Below, one piece after another: positions 1 to 8,076 of a DNA stretch of 64,000 nucleotides. Under the pieces are notes generated by a model. That model searched no databases. It was not told the origin of the DNA and saw nothing but the letters and a program-made list of their open reading frames with translations. Origin of the DNA: Thermodesulfobacterium hveragerdense DSM 12571. Lineage in GTDB: Bacteria > Desulfobacterota > Thermodesulfobacteria > Thermodesulfobacteriales > Thermodesulfobacteriaceae. Numbering within the stretch: position 1 is the first letter of the stretch; each line of letters begins with the position of its first letter. The stretch is from NCBI RefSeq assembly GCF_000423845.1, contig NZ_AUIT01000008.1, forward strand, positions 19,835 through 83,834, written 5' to 3'. The position numbers were made by a program, and so were the translations under genes.

Positions 1-777
1 ATACAACGTTAAAAGGCACTTTCTGTCCTCAGGGGTAAGGCCCCATTCGTCTATGTCTAAAAGCTGTAAAAACTCTTTTATCAAGCCTTCGTCTACCTTT
101 ATATGTTCTTTTGGCTGGCTACGAGTTAACCAGGCAAAATCTTTCAGCCTTCTTAACAGGTTTAAAGCCTGCCTGGGGATGCCCTTTGAAGCCTTGGCTA
201 AACTTAAGGCTGGCTTTTCATCTATGTAAAGCCCATAGGTCTTACCTACTTTAACGATAATCTCTTTTAATTCTTCATCAGTATAAAAATTAAGTTTAAA
301 AATAAGCTGAAACCTGTCTCTTAAAGGTGCTAAGCAAAGATTAGGTTTATTGGTTGCAGCAATAAGGGTAAACTTAGGAAGGCTTAATCTTATCGTTTTT
401 GCCACCTGACCTTTACCGATTACGATGTCTAAAGCAAAGTCTTCCATGGCTGCATAAAGCACCTCTTGACATACCTTAGGCATGCGATGTATCTCGTCTA
501 TAAAAAGTATGTCTCCCTCCTTAAGATTAGTAAGGACTGCGGCTAAGGTGCCTGTTTTATCAAGCACAGGACCTGAGGTAATCTTAAGGTCCCTTCTTAA
601 CTCAAAGGCTATAATCCTTGCTAAGGTTGTTTTCCCAAGACCTGGTGCACCTACAAAAAACGTATGAGGAAAAACTTCTTGCCTGCCTTTTATAGAAGGA
701 ATGTATATTTTTAGCTCCTCTTTTATTCTCTTTTGACCTATAAACTCTTCAAGACTTGCCGGCCTGTATGAAACCAT
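1..777 (-). CDS. ruvB: Holliday junction branch-migration ATPase RuvB (3' end outside window)
   Basis: RuvB is the hexameric AAA+ motor that drives RuvA-bound Holliday junctions during recombination repair. The visible 259 residues start at an ATG at 777 (MVSYRPASLEEFIGQ) and show a Walker A motif (GAPGLGKT, about residues 43-50), a Walker B (DILFIDEIHR, about 90-99), a sensor/arginine-finger region (APLRDRF) and the start of the winged-helix C-terminal domain. The last part lies beyond position 1. The N-terminus is about 15 residues shorter than E. coli RuvB. No Shine-Dalgarno is visible, and a TATAAT (787-792) sits only about 10 bases upstream of the ATG, so a leaderless mRNA is possible. 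The sensor segment reads ATNKPN rather than the usual ATTRAG; the overall match is still clear. Confidence 0.93.
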   Translation of the reverse strand, partial: MVSYRPASLEEFIGQKRIKEELKIYIPSIKGRQEVFPHTFFVGAPGLGKTTLARIIAFELRRDLKITSGPVLDKTGTLAAVLTNLKEGDILFIDEIHRMPKVCQEVLYAAMEDFALDIVIGKGQVAKTIRLSLPKFTLIAATNKPNLCLAPLRDRFQLIFKLNFYTDEELKEIIVKVGKTYGLYIDEKPALSLAKASKGIPRQALNLLRRLKDFAWLTRSQPKEHIKVDEGLIKEFLQLLDIDEWGLTPEDRKCLLTLY

Positions 778-988
778 ATAAACTTTATTATACCACAAAT
801 GGGATGTCAAAATAGTATCAAAAACCTTTCTTTATAAAAATTTTAAACCCTGCTCTTTCTATAAGACCAGATAACATCTTATCCCTAAAAATAAGCCACC
901 AATTTTTTAATTTGTAAAACTTCATAAACAAACAGATTAAACTTAAGTGTGATATTTAAATTTAAAATCACATTTTATCCCAGATAAC

Positions 989-1016
989 TTGACAAACAGG
1001 ATAGAAGCTGTAATTT
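989..1016 (+). promoter_or_regulatory. Probable sigma-70 type promoter of the nrdD operon
   Basis: TTGACA (989-994), a 16-base spacer and TAATTT (1011-1016) place a transcription start near 1023, about 68 bases before the nrdD ATG. The two NrdR-like boxes lie directly downstream of this start, a position suited to repression. Read by eye only. Confidence 0.5.
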
Positions 1017-1023
1017 TAAAAAA

Positions 1024-1071
1024 TAACTAAATATTGTGGTGTTTTTAAAGAAAAAATACTATATATTGTAT
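1024..1071 (+). promoter_or_regulatory. Two tandem NrdR boxes upstream of nrdD
   Basis: NrdR, an ATP/dATP-sensing repressor of ribonucleotide reductase genes, binds paired 16-bp palindromes of the form acaCwAtATaTwGtgt. The downstream box (1056-1071, core CTATATATTGT) matches at about 14 of 16 positions and the upstream box (1024-1039, core CTAAATATTGT) at about 12. Their starts are exactly 32 bp apart, a whole number of helical turns, as is typical for NrdR pairs. The nrdR gene itself is not in this window. Binding is inferred from motif and spacing. Confidence 0.72.
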
Positions 1072-1090
1072 TAACCTAAGGAGGTTTTTG

Positions 1091-3154
1091 ATGGAACCGT
1101 TAGTCAGAAAAAGAACTGGTAAGGTTGTTCCTTTTTCTCGTTTTAGGATCATAAACGCTATCCATAAGGCTATGAAGGCTACCCAAATAGGAACCAAGGC
1201 TGATGCTGAAAAAATAGCTGATGCTGTGTCTATCTTTCTTTACAGAAATTATTTTAAAAAGGGAGACATTCCTCATGTGGAAACCATCCAGGACATCATA
1301 GAAAGAACTTTGATGGAAAGAGGGTTCCCTGAGGTAGCCAAAGCTTATATTCTTTATCGTGAAAAGAGGCGTCAGGTAAGAGAAATCGGACAAGCCTTAG
1401 TTGACGGTATTAACCTTATAGAGGAGTATATAGGCAATGAAGACTGGAGGGTAAAGGAAAACTCTAACATGAGTTTTAGCCTTCAAGGGCTCAATTTTCA
1501 TGTAAGTTCTTCTATCGTTGCCCGTTATTGGTTAGAAAAGCTTTATCCTAAGGAAATAGCTGAAGCTCATAGAGAAGGAGATTTTCATATACATGACCTT
1601 GGTTGTCTTTCAGCCTACTGCATGGGTTGGGATTTATATGACCTTCTTTTAAGAGGGTTTGGAGGGGTTAGTGGGAAGGTTGAAAGTGCCCCTCCCAAGC
1701 ATTTTAGGTCTGCCCTTGGACAAATAGTAAACTTCTTTTATACCCTTCAAGGAGAAGGGGCTGGGGCTCAAGCCTTTTCTAACTTTGATACCCTCCTTGC
1801 CCCTTTTGTAAGGTATGACAAACTAACCTATCCTGAAGTAAAACAATGTATGCAGGAGTTTTTGTTTAACTTGAACGTTCCGACGAGGGTTGGGTTCCAA
1901 ACACCCTTTACCAACCTCACTTTTGACTTAAAACCCTCTAAGCTTTTTGCCAACATGAGCATTATCATCGGAGGGAAACCTCAAGAAAGTGTTTACGAAG
2001 AGTTTCACAAAGAAATGTCTATGATAAACAGGGCTTTTTGTGAGTTAATGATGGCAGGAGATGCTAAGGGAAGGATTTTTACCTTCCCCATCCCTACTTA
2101 TAACATCACTAAGGATTTTGACTGGGATAATCCTGAGTATGAACCTCTTTGGGAGATGACCAGAAAATACGGGATACCTTATTTTGCAAACTTTGTCAAC
2201 TCAGACATGGACCCAGAGGATGCCTTCAGCATGTGTTGTAGGCTTCGTCTTGACAAGAGAGAACTGAGGAAAAGAGGAGGAGGTTTGTTTGGGGCTAACC
2301 CACTTACCGGAAGCGTAGGAGTGGTTACCATCAACATGCCAAGGCTTGGATATCTTGCTACCTGTGAAGAGGATCTTTTTGAAAGGTTAGAAAGGTTGAT
2401 GGAACTTGCTAAGGTATCCCTTGAAATCAAAAGAAAAGTGATCGAGGATTTTACCGAAAAAGGACTTTATCCCTATTGTAAGGTCTACTTAAGCTCGGTA
2501 AAAGAGGCGAAAGGTGCTTACTGGGCTAACCATTTTTCTACCATAGGACTTGTAGGGTTGAATGAGATGTGCGTAAACTTTTTAGGGAAACCCATCTATG
2601 ATCCTGAGGGTAAACAATTTGCGATAAAAGTTCTAAGATTTATGAGAGAAAAGATAAGTCTTTTTCAGGAAGAAACAGGAAATCTCTACAACCTTGAGGC
2701 CACCCCTGCAGAAGGAACAAGCTACAGACTGGCAAAAATTGACAAGAAAAAATTCCCCAGGATCAAAACCGCAGGTACTGAAGAAACCCCTTATTACACC
2801 AACTCTTGCCATCTTCCTGTTAACTATACAGACGATATTTTTGAGATACTTACCCATCAAGATGACCTACAGATACTTTTTACCGGAGGAACGGTCGTTC
2901 ATCTTTTTATCGGAGAAGAAATCCATGATACCAACGTGGTAAAGGACCTGGTAAAAACCGTGGTAGAAACCTTTAGGCTTCCCTATTTTTCTATCACACC
3001 CACCTTTTCTGTCTGTCCTGTACATGGCTATCTACCTGGGAGACATGACTTTTGCCCCTATCCTCATTCTGAGGCTGACTTAAACAGGTTTGGGGTAGAG
3101 ATGGAGCTTCCGATTAGTCTGGCTAAAAATTTTGCTAATGCAGCTGCAGGTTAA
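1091..3154 (+). CDS. nrdD: Anaerobic (class III) ribonucleoside-triphosphate reductase, catalytic chain lacking the glycyl radical domain
   Basis: NrdD reduces NTPs to dNTPs without oxygen, using a glycyl radical made by the activase NrdG. Residues 1-95 form an ATP cone (RKRTGKVVPF, ILYREKRR), the allosteric activity site. The barrel follows, with the active-site cysteine pair in SMCCRL (C382-C383) and the conserved stretches HIHDLG and GVVTINMPR. Near the end a zinc-binding region reads CPVH (642-645) then CPYPH (655-659), so the usual fourth cysteine is replaced. The protein stops 29 residues later without the C-terminal RVVGY glycyl-radical segment, which is encoded by the next gene. The start is ATG 1091, six bases after AAGGAGG (1078-1084). 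nrdG is not in view. Confidence 0.93.
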   Translation: MEPLVRKRTGKVVPFSRFRIINAIHKAMKATQIGTKADAEKIADAVSIFLYRNYFKKGDIPHVETIQDIIERTLMERGFPEVAKAYILYREKRRQVREIGQALVDGINLIEEYIGNEDWRVKENSNMSFSLQGLNFHVSSSIVARYWLEKLYPKEIAEAHREGDFHIHDLGCLSAYCMGWDLYDLLLRGFGGVSGKVESAPPKHFRSALGQIVNFFYTLQGEGAGAQAFSNFDTLLAPFVRYDKLTYPEVKQCMQEFLFNLNVPTRVGFQTPFTNLTFDLKPSKLFANMSIIIGGKPQESVYEEFHKEMSMINRAFCELMMAGDAKGRIFTFPIPTYNITKDFDWDNPEYEPLWEMTRKYGIPYFANFVNSDMDPEDAFSMCCRLRLDKRELRKRGGGLFGANPLTGSVGVVTINMPRLGYLATCEEDLFERLERLMELAKVSLEIKRKVIEDFTEKGLYPYCKVYLSSVKEAKGAYWANHFSTIGLVGLNEMCVNFLGKPIYDPEGKQFAIKVLRFMREKISLFQEETGNLYNLEATPAEGTSYRLAKIDKKKFPRIKTAGTEETPYYTNSCHLPVNYTDDIFEILTHQDDLQILFTGGTVVHLFIGEEIHDTNVVKDLVKTVVETFRLPYFSITPTFSVCPVHGYLPGRHDFCPYPHSEADLNRFGVEMELPISLAKNFANAAAG

Positions 3155-3178
3155 AACTCACACCCAAGGAGGTTTAGG

Positions 3179-3361
3179 ATGAAAGAAGAAAAGACTCAAA
3201 AGGTAAAAGTGGTGCCTTGTGAGGTTTATAGCAGAGTGGTTGGATATTTTAGACCAGTACAGAACTGGAATAAAGGTAAACAGCAAGAGTTTAACGAAAG
3301 AAAGACTGCAAGGCTTGACGGTTCTTTTAAAGTAAAGTTTTCTCCTGTAGAAAACCACTAA
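3179..3361 (+). CDS. Stand-alone glycyl radical domain of class III ribonucleotide reductase
   Basis: This 60-residue protein is the missing C-terminus of NrdD. It contains PCEVYSRVVGYFRPVQNW followed by NKGKQQEF, which aligns with the glycyl-radical loop at the end of one-piece NrdD proteins; G22 in RVVGY is the predicted radical glycine. The gene has its own ideal ribosome binding site (AAGGAGG, 3166-3172, six bases before ATG) and starts 25 bases after the nrdD stop, so it is a genuine separate gene rather than a frameshift product. It presumably binds NrdD in trans and is activated by an NrdG encoded elsewhere. Its stop overlaps the next start by one base. A YfiD-like repair role is possible, but since the large chain lacks this domain an essential subunit is more likely. 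Confidence 0.85.
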   Translation: MKEEKTQKVKVVPCEVYSRVVGYFRPVQNWNKGKQQEFNERKTARLDGSFKVKFSPVENH

Positions 3362-3594
3362 TGGAAGACCAAAAAAGGGAGTGTTACCTCCCTTTGGTAA
3401 AGGAAAAAAGCTTAAAGAAAAAGGTTGGGGCTGGGGTCTGTGATTTTTGCGGAAATTCCCAACCCTTCTGCTATTTCTGTACCCACTGTGGGCTTACCAT
3501 CTGTCAGAGTTGCTTTATAGAAAATCAGAGAATGTTTACCAGAAGTGGGGTAACCTGGGTTTGTCCTTCTTGCCTTAACTGGGAAACTCTTTAG
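3361..3594 (+). CDS. Small multi-zinc-ribbon protein of the nrdD operon
   Basis: A 77-residue protein of unknown function with four or more metal-binding knuckles: CDFC, CYFC followed by THC, CQSC and CPSC. Its start overlaps the stop of the glycyl-radical gene (TAATG at 3359-3363), so it is probably translationally coupled and made together with the two reductase chains. It could be an accessory zinc protein that helps assemble the split reductase, whose own zinc site is altered, but that is conjecture. The last four bases overlap the end of the convergent exonuclease gene, with interleaved stop codons. No catalytic motif is apparent. Confidence 0.75.
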   Translation: MEDQKRECYLPLVKEKSLKKKVGAGVCDFCGNSQPFCYFCTHCGLTICQSCFIENQRMFTRSGVTWVCPSCLNWETL

Positions 3595-4394
3595 ACTAAA
3601 AATTTAGCTATTACCGGGGCATGGTCTGATGGCTTAGGTTTGGCTCGGAATCTTTTTTCTACATAAACTTCTTCTAATCTTTCTAATAAAGGCTTGGTGA
3701 TAAGAATATGGTCAAGACGCATTCCATGATTTTTTTTAAAAGCCCCAAACTGATAATCCCACCAGGTAAAAATCCCCTTGTCCTTAGGATGCTTTTCTCG
3801 CAAGGTATCATAAAAACCAAAAGAAAGAAGGTCAAAAAAAGCCTTTCGTTCTTTTTCGGTAAAACAGATATGCCCTTCTAACAAAACTGAATCAAAAACA
3901 TCCTCTTTTTCTGGGGCTACGTTAAAATCTCCCATAAGAATGATAGGGTCCTCAGGAGAAAAGTTTTTCTCGAAGAACTCTTTGAGCTGCCATAAAAAAC
4001 TTATTTTGTAGTAATAGTAATCTGACTCAGGCTGGCCTCCGTTTGGTATATACACTGAAAAAACCAAAAGAGAAGCAAAACCAAAACCCTCAACCTCTAT
4101 TCCAATAAGCCTTTCTTCTGAATCAGGGAAGCTATCAGGCTCTGAAGTATTTTCGAAGCCTCGTTTTATACTCTTTGGAGCCACCTTAGAAAGTAAAGCT
4201 ACCCCATTTCTTCCCTTCCCACCAGAATGAACCACACGATAACCTATTTCTTGATAGGGTTGAAAAGGAAAATCTTCGGTCTTTAATTTGGTTTCTTGTA
4301 GAGCAAGGAGGTCTGGACCGACCTCCCTTAAAAATTCTAAAACCTGATCTTTTCTAACTTTTATAGAATTAACATTCCAGGTAGCAACTACCAT
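3591..4394 (-). CDS. xth: Exodeoxyribonuclease III
   Basis: Exonuclease III/AP endonuclease cleaves the backbone 5' of abasic sites and trims 3' ends in base excision repair. The 267-residue product shows the whole family fold: TWNVNSIKVR at the N-terminus, LALQETKL (metal-binding Glu), GDFNVAP (catalytic Asp/Asn), RLDHILI and the terminal SDHAPV (Asp-His pair). The ATG at 4394 is preferred over a GTG 51 bases upstream because the preceding small gene in this operon stops at 4405, ten bases earlier. No strong Shine-Dalgarno precedes it, which suggests coupling to that gene. Convergent with the nrdD operon, overlapping its end by four bases. Confidence 0.94.
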   Translation of the reverse strand: MVVATWNVNSIKVRKDQVLEFLREVGPDLLALQETKLKTEDFPFQPYQEIGYRVVHSGGKGRNGVALLSKVAPKSIKRGFENTSEPDSFPDSEERLIGIEVEGFGFASLLVFSVYIPNGGQPESDYYYYKISFLWQLKEFFEKNFSPEDPIILMGDFNVAPEKEDVFDSVLLEGHICFTEKERKAFFDLLSFGFYDTLREKHPKDKGIFTWWDYQFGAFKKNHGMRLDHILITKPLLERLEEVYVEKRFRAKPKPSDHAPVIAKFLV

Positions 4395-4404
4395 GTTTAA
4401 TAGA

Positions 4405-4575
4405 TTACCCAGCTTTTTTCTTACAACCTCTTTTCTTAGGTTCACAAGAAGAGGATGAACTCGCTTCTGCCCCTTCTTTAACCATCGTGTTCATCTCTCC
4501 ACATTTAGGACATTTTTTAGGCTTACACCTTGATTCTTTTGTCTCTCCGCAGTTACTACATTTCCACAACCCCAT
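4405..4575 (-). CDS. Small rubredoxin-like RCKP-type zinc-ribbon protein
   Basis: A 56-residue protein, MGLWKCSNCG at the start, with two knuckles (CSNC and CPKC) separated by an RCKPKK segment, as in the RCKP-type rubredoxin-like domain proteins of anaerobes. A Ser-rich linker and a basic Cys-containing tail (CEPKKRGCKKK) follow. It has a clear binding site (AGGAGG, seven bases before the ATG at 4575) and lies immediately upstream of xth, probably in one transcript. It may bind zinc or iron; the role is unknown, with a redox or stress function only suggested by the rubredoxin-like pattern. Confidence 0.8.
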   Translation of the reverse strand: MGLWKCSNCGETKESRCKPKKCPKCGEMNTMVKEGAEASSSSSCEPKKRGCKKKAG

Positions 4576-4770
4576 ATTTCACCTCCTGCAATCTTTATGT
4601 TAGTTTTTGCTCCTCAAAATGATATAAAACTTAACTTTTATTAATACTCATCTTAGAAAAATTTCAAGACCCTTAATACGAAATTTTCTACCTGTTTTTA
4701 TCTGAGGGAGATTTTTTATTTACTTTATTTGACTTTGTTTGACTTTATCTCGAGTATGGTTAATATTTTA

Positions 4771-4800
4771 AAGGGAATGACCCTTGAAGGGTCATCCCTT
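4771..4800 (-). terminator. Hairpin downstream of the porin gene
   Basis: The arms GACCCT and AGGGTC, extended by AAGGG and CCCTT across one mismatch, form a stem of about 12 pairs with a 3-base loop. It starts 20 bases after the porin stop. The T-rich run (TATTTTTGTTTT) lies on the plus-strand exit side, so it may act in both directions. Confidence 0.7.
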
Positions 4801-4819
4801 TATTTTTGTTTTACCAGGC

Positions 4820-5971
4820 TTAAAAAGCCAGATTTAGCCTTACCCCAAAGATATGACCTTTATTTTCTGGGTTTTCCTCGTCCTTAAGCCTATCTTTCAT
4901 CCATTGCCAGTCAAAGGTGAGATGTGAGGCAAAGAGTTTTTCTTTTTCGTATATAGGAACAGAAAGATAGGCTTCTACAGCTTGTGTATGCTTTAGTTCT
5001 TCATTTTTTGAGGGAGCTTTAAGGTAAGTGTAGCCTAACCCTAATTCAACGGTTTTTACACCAAAGGGTTTAAACTTATAGTTCAACCCTAAGGAATACA
5101 TGCTTTTGTAGTCTATTTCTGCGTCATCATCCTGAAAACCAGCTCTGGCAAAAACCCCAAGGGTATCTTTGATTATATCCTGGTCTATAGACACACCCCA
5201 GCCCTTTAAAGCTTTTTTCTTTTCTGCTTCCCAATCAGGGAAACGCTTGTTGGTAGTAAAGGCAAAAACTCTATAATTTCCTTCTCCAAAAGAGGTTTCT
5301 AATTTATACCCTACCTGGGCAGCATAGTAATTATAAGTTTTCTTGTCAAACCTTGAGTCCTCATTCTCGTCGGTTTTACTTTGCATCCCTACTAAGGCTA
5401 AGCTAAAAGGCCCTTTAGACCACTCTACAGCTACTCCATAGTCATAACTTATAAGGTTAGCCAACGGGTTGTTTACAAAGGCCTCATTCATAAACTGTGT
5501 CAATTCATCGTTTGCGAACCGGTTTTGGTCGATGAAAGCGGTTGCGTCTATGATTCCCAAGGTTGTTTTAAGGGTTGAGTTGCCTGGCAGATCAAAGGTT
5601 CTTGCGTACCAAAGTTCTTGCAAATGGTCTCTTGAACGGTTGTTGATGTTGTGAAGATCATCCCTGAGATCATCTGAATTAGGAGAGAGGGTAAAAGGAC
5701 TAACCTTTTTTAATCCATTTCCTTTGGCAAAACTACCTCTTACTGAAAACTCGTCCTTTTCTGTAGGTTTAAACGTAACCCTTGCGTCAAGAACCACAGA
5801 CCCCTTTTCCTCGTCCTTAAAATCCCCTTTTCTCTTATCTAACCCTTGGTAAACCCCTGTCAAGTTTGCCTCGATAGAGAGTTTTTCGTTTACCTCATAG
5901 GCTTTAACCTTAACAGGAACTCCGAAAACCAAAAGGCCTAAGGATAAGGTCGTAAAAACCTTTCTTACCAT
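4820..5971 (-). CDS. Outer-membrane porin (carbohydrate-porin-like beta-barrel)
   Basis: A 383-residue exported protein. Residues 1-24 form a Sec signal peptide (MVRKVFTTLSLGLLVFG, probable cleavage after VKA). The rest alternates short amphipathic strands with charged loops, for example LSIEANLTGVYQG, YNYYAAQVGYKL and VELGLGYTYL, and ends in a strand closing with phenylalanine (FGVRLNLAF), the usual signal for BAM-mediated insertion. It resembles the OprB-type/putative porins of Gram-negative thermophiles; the transported solute cannot be read from the sequence. Single-gene unit with a hairpin terminator and a GGGGGG-type binding site before ATG 5971. Confidence 0.8.
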   Translation of the reverse strand: MVRKVFTTLSLGLLVFGVPVKVKAYEVNEKLSIEANLTGVYQGLDKRKGDFKDEEKGSVVLDARVTFKPTEKDEFSVRGSFAKGNGLKKVSPFTLSPNSDDLRDDLHNINNRSRDHLQELWYARTFDLPGNSTLKTTLGIIDATAFIDQNRFANDELTQFMNEAFVNNPLANLISYDYGVAVEWSKGPFSLALVGMQSKTDENEDSRFDKKTYNYYAAQVGYKLETSFGEGNYRVFAFTTNKRFPDWEAEKKKALKGWGVSIDQDIIKDTLGVFARAGFQDDDAEIDYKSMYSLGLNYKFKPFGVKTVELGLGYTYLKAPSKNEELKHTQAVEAYLSVPIYEKEKLFASHLTFDWQWMKDRLKDEENPENKGHIFGVRLNLAF

Positions 5972-6071
5972 AATTTCCCCCCTGTTTTAGGTTTAACTAC
6001 ATGTTTTTATAATTTTAACACAACTTTTCAAATTGGGCCACCTTTATTATAAAAATAATTAAAAATAATTT

Positions 6072-7833
6072 TTATAAAATTAACCTTGCAAGATGATAAA
6101 CTACAAAAGAGACTATCCAGGCAACGATAAAGGTAACCAAAATTATCTGACAAACAAACTTAAAAGATCCTGCTTCTATCCTCACTGTTGCTGCATAAAC
6201 CATGCATGGAAAATATAGGAGTACAAAAACCATAAAAGAAAGAGCTGAAGCAGGGGTAAACCTATTTTGAAGTTCAGATAAAATACCTGTACCTTCTTCT
6301 GATACCTCTGCCGTGAGGGTAACGATCCTAAAAGTAGAGACCAGATTGCCCCCTACTTCTTTTGTTTTTTCAGCAAAAAGCAAAATCAATTCTTTAAGGT
6401 CTTCTTTAAAAGAAAGTTCCTCTTGAGGATTATCTTCAACATCTCCTCCATAAATTTGTGCCATCGTTGAAACTATAACCTCTTTGGCAGGGAACCCTGC
6501 CAAAAGACTGGCACTACTTGCCCAATCTCCAAAACCTAAGGGTTTAAAAATAGGGGCTATCAGATGTCCTGTTTTGCCTAAGATTGAGTCTTCAGGTTTT
6601 TCAGGCTTCCAGGGAAGGTTTAGTGCCATCCATATGAGAACATTAAAGGCCAAAACCAAAGTCCCTGCTTTGATCACAAAATGTTTTAGCTTAAGCCAGG
6701 TGTGAATGGCAAGATTTTTAAAAGTAGGGATACGATAAGGCGGTAGTTCCATGATAAAAGGTCCGCTAACTCCTTTAAAATAGGTTTTGTGAAGAATAAC
6801 AGCAAGGCTAAGAGCTACAGCTATACCCAACAGATAGAGGAAAAGAAGCACCGCTGCTGAGTGAGTTGCAAAAAAAGCTGCCACAAACAAAGCATAAACT
6901 GGCAGTCTTGCTCCACAAGACATAAAAGGAACTATAAACATCGTAAGTTTTCTCTCATGCTCCTGTTCTAAAGTTCTACAAGCATATACAGACGAAACAT
7001 TACAACCAAACCCCATAAGAAGAGGGATAAAAGCTTTTCCCTGAAGCCCAAAGTATCTCATGATTCTATCCATAAGAAAAGCCGCCCTTGCCATATAACC
7101 GGTAGCTTCAAGAAAGGTTATCATAAACATGATCATCCCGATTATAGGAACAAAAGACAACACAGTCCCTACTCCTACCCAAATCCCATCCACTATAAGA
7201 GAATTTAACCAATCTGTTACCCCTACAAAGGAAAGCCCTGCCTCTATCCATCTTCTAAAGACCTCATTTACAGCTTTGTCCAAAAAATCTATGTAAGGGT
7301 TAGCTACATCAAACGCAACCTTAAAAGAAAACCACATCACCAAAAGAAAAAGAGGTATCCCTAAAATCCTGTTTAAAACTATCTTGTCTATCTTTTCTGT
7401 AAGGGTCTCTCGTCTGATTTCTGGGCGTTGAAGTACCATTTTGGCAATCCCGGTTGCTAAACCATACCTGACATCAAGCAAGTAATCGCTAAAATCTACC
7501 TCGTGGACTGTCTTAATGTGCTTGAGGATGTTTTCTTTTTCTCTTTTATCAAGCTCAACATCCAACTTTCTTAAAAGCTCCTCTTCTCCTTCTAACAACT
7601 TAAAAACCACAGCCAAACTTACCCTATCTAAATCCGGTTTTACCACTTTTATACGGGATAAAATCGTTTTTACTAAATCCTCTAACTCCTCTCCATAAGG
7701 GAGCTTAGTTGGCACGATTGCCTTTTCAAAGAGGCCAGTTGCCAACTTGAAGATTAGCCTTGGCAATGGCGTTTATCAAACTTGATTTACCTGTGTTAGG
7801 ATTACCAACCACTGCTATCTTTATTTCTTTCAT
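6072..7833 (-). pseudogene. feoB: Ferrous iron transporter FeoB, G domain deleted and frame broken
   Basis: FeoB imports Fe2+ through a polytopic membrane domain gated by an N-terminal G domain. The gene starts at ATG 7833 (sharing ATGA with the feoA stop) and encodes a normal G1 motif ([10 protein letters not shown]) up to GNWP, then runs into TGA at 7726-7728. A second frame, openable from a TTG at 7766, continues for 564 residues with all later FeoB parts: the YGEELE linker region, the two gate motifs (GFGCNVSSVYACRTL, PFMSCGARLP) and about ten membrane helices to the stop at 6072. The join removes motifs G2-G5 (roughly 130-150 residues) and shifts the frame. The long intact membrane ORF suggests a recent event, or that a GTPase-less pore is still made. 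Confidence 0.85.
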
Positions 7834-8060
7834 GCTATCACCTCCACCTCGATCAACTCTGCCTCTTTTTTTCTGATAGAAAGATGATATCCTCGCACTT
7901 CTACGTCTACAGGGTCAGCAAGAGGAGCAATCCTAACTATTTGAAGCTCAACCCCAGGGGTTATACCCATTTCCTTTAGGCGTTGTTTTACCGATGGGGG
8001 GCCTTCAACAGAAACTACCTTAACTCTCTTCCCTAAATTAACCTTAGAAAGTTTTGGCAT
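7830..8060 (-). CDS. feoA: FeoA family ferrous iron transport protein
   Basis: A 76-residue SH3-like FeoA protein, the small cytoplasmic partner of FeoB. The family signature is plain: [20 protein letters not shown], and the C-terminal [18 protein letters not shown] strand pair. The stop codon overlaps the feoB start (ATGA), so the two are coupled. It is the fifth gene of the feo operon and, unlike the two upstream FeoA-type genes, is of standard length without extra domains. FeoA is thought to regulate FeoB activity by direct contact. Confidence 0.92.
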   Translation of the reverse strand: MPKLSKVNLGKRVKVVSVEGPPSVKQRLKEMGITPGVELQIVRIAPLADPVDVEVRGYHLSIRKKEAELIEVEVIA

Positions 8061-8076
8061 CGTTTTTCACCTCCTT

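Larger units (their letters stand above)
778..1090. other. Divergent intergenic region between ruvB and nrdD
   Basis: This 313-base stretch holds no gene that I can see. Its left end carries the presumed ruvB promoter (TATAAT on the minus strand at 787-792, with a TTGACA at 805-810 that is only 12 bases away, too close for a normal pair). Its right end carries the nrdD promoter and two NrdR-type boxes, listed separately. The middle is AT-rich without obvious structure. Confidence 0.6.

Noticed and set aside
3152..3181. nrdD stop codon as a frameshift or sequencing error
   Set aside because: The downstream frame has its own perfect AAGGAGG and ATG, and 25 bases of non-coding spacer separate the genes, so the split is real.
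6484..6705. Small open frame opposite feoB
   Set aside because: Lies wholly within the clear FeoB membrane frame and has no supporting signal.
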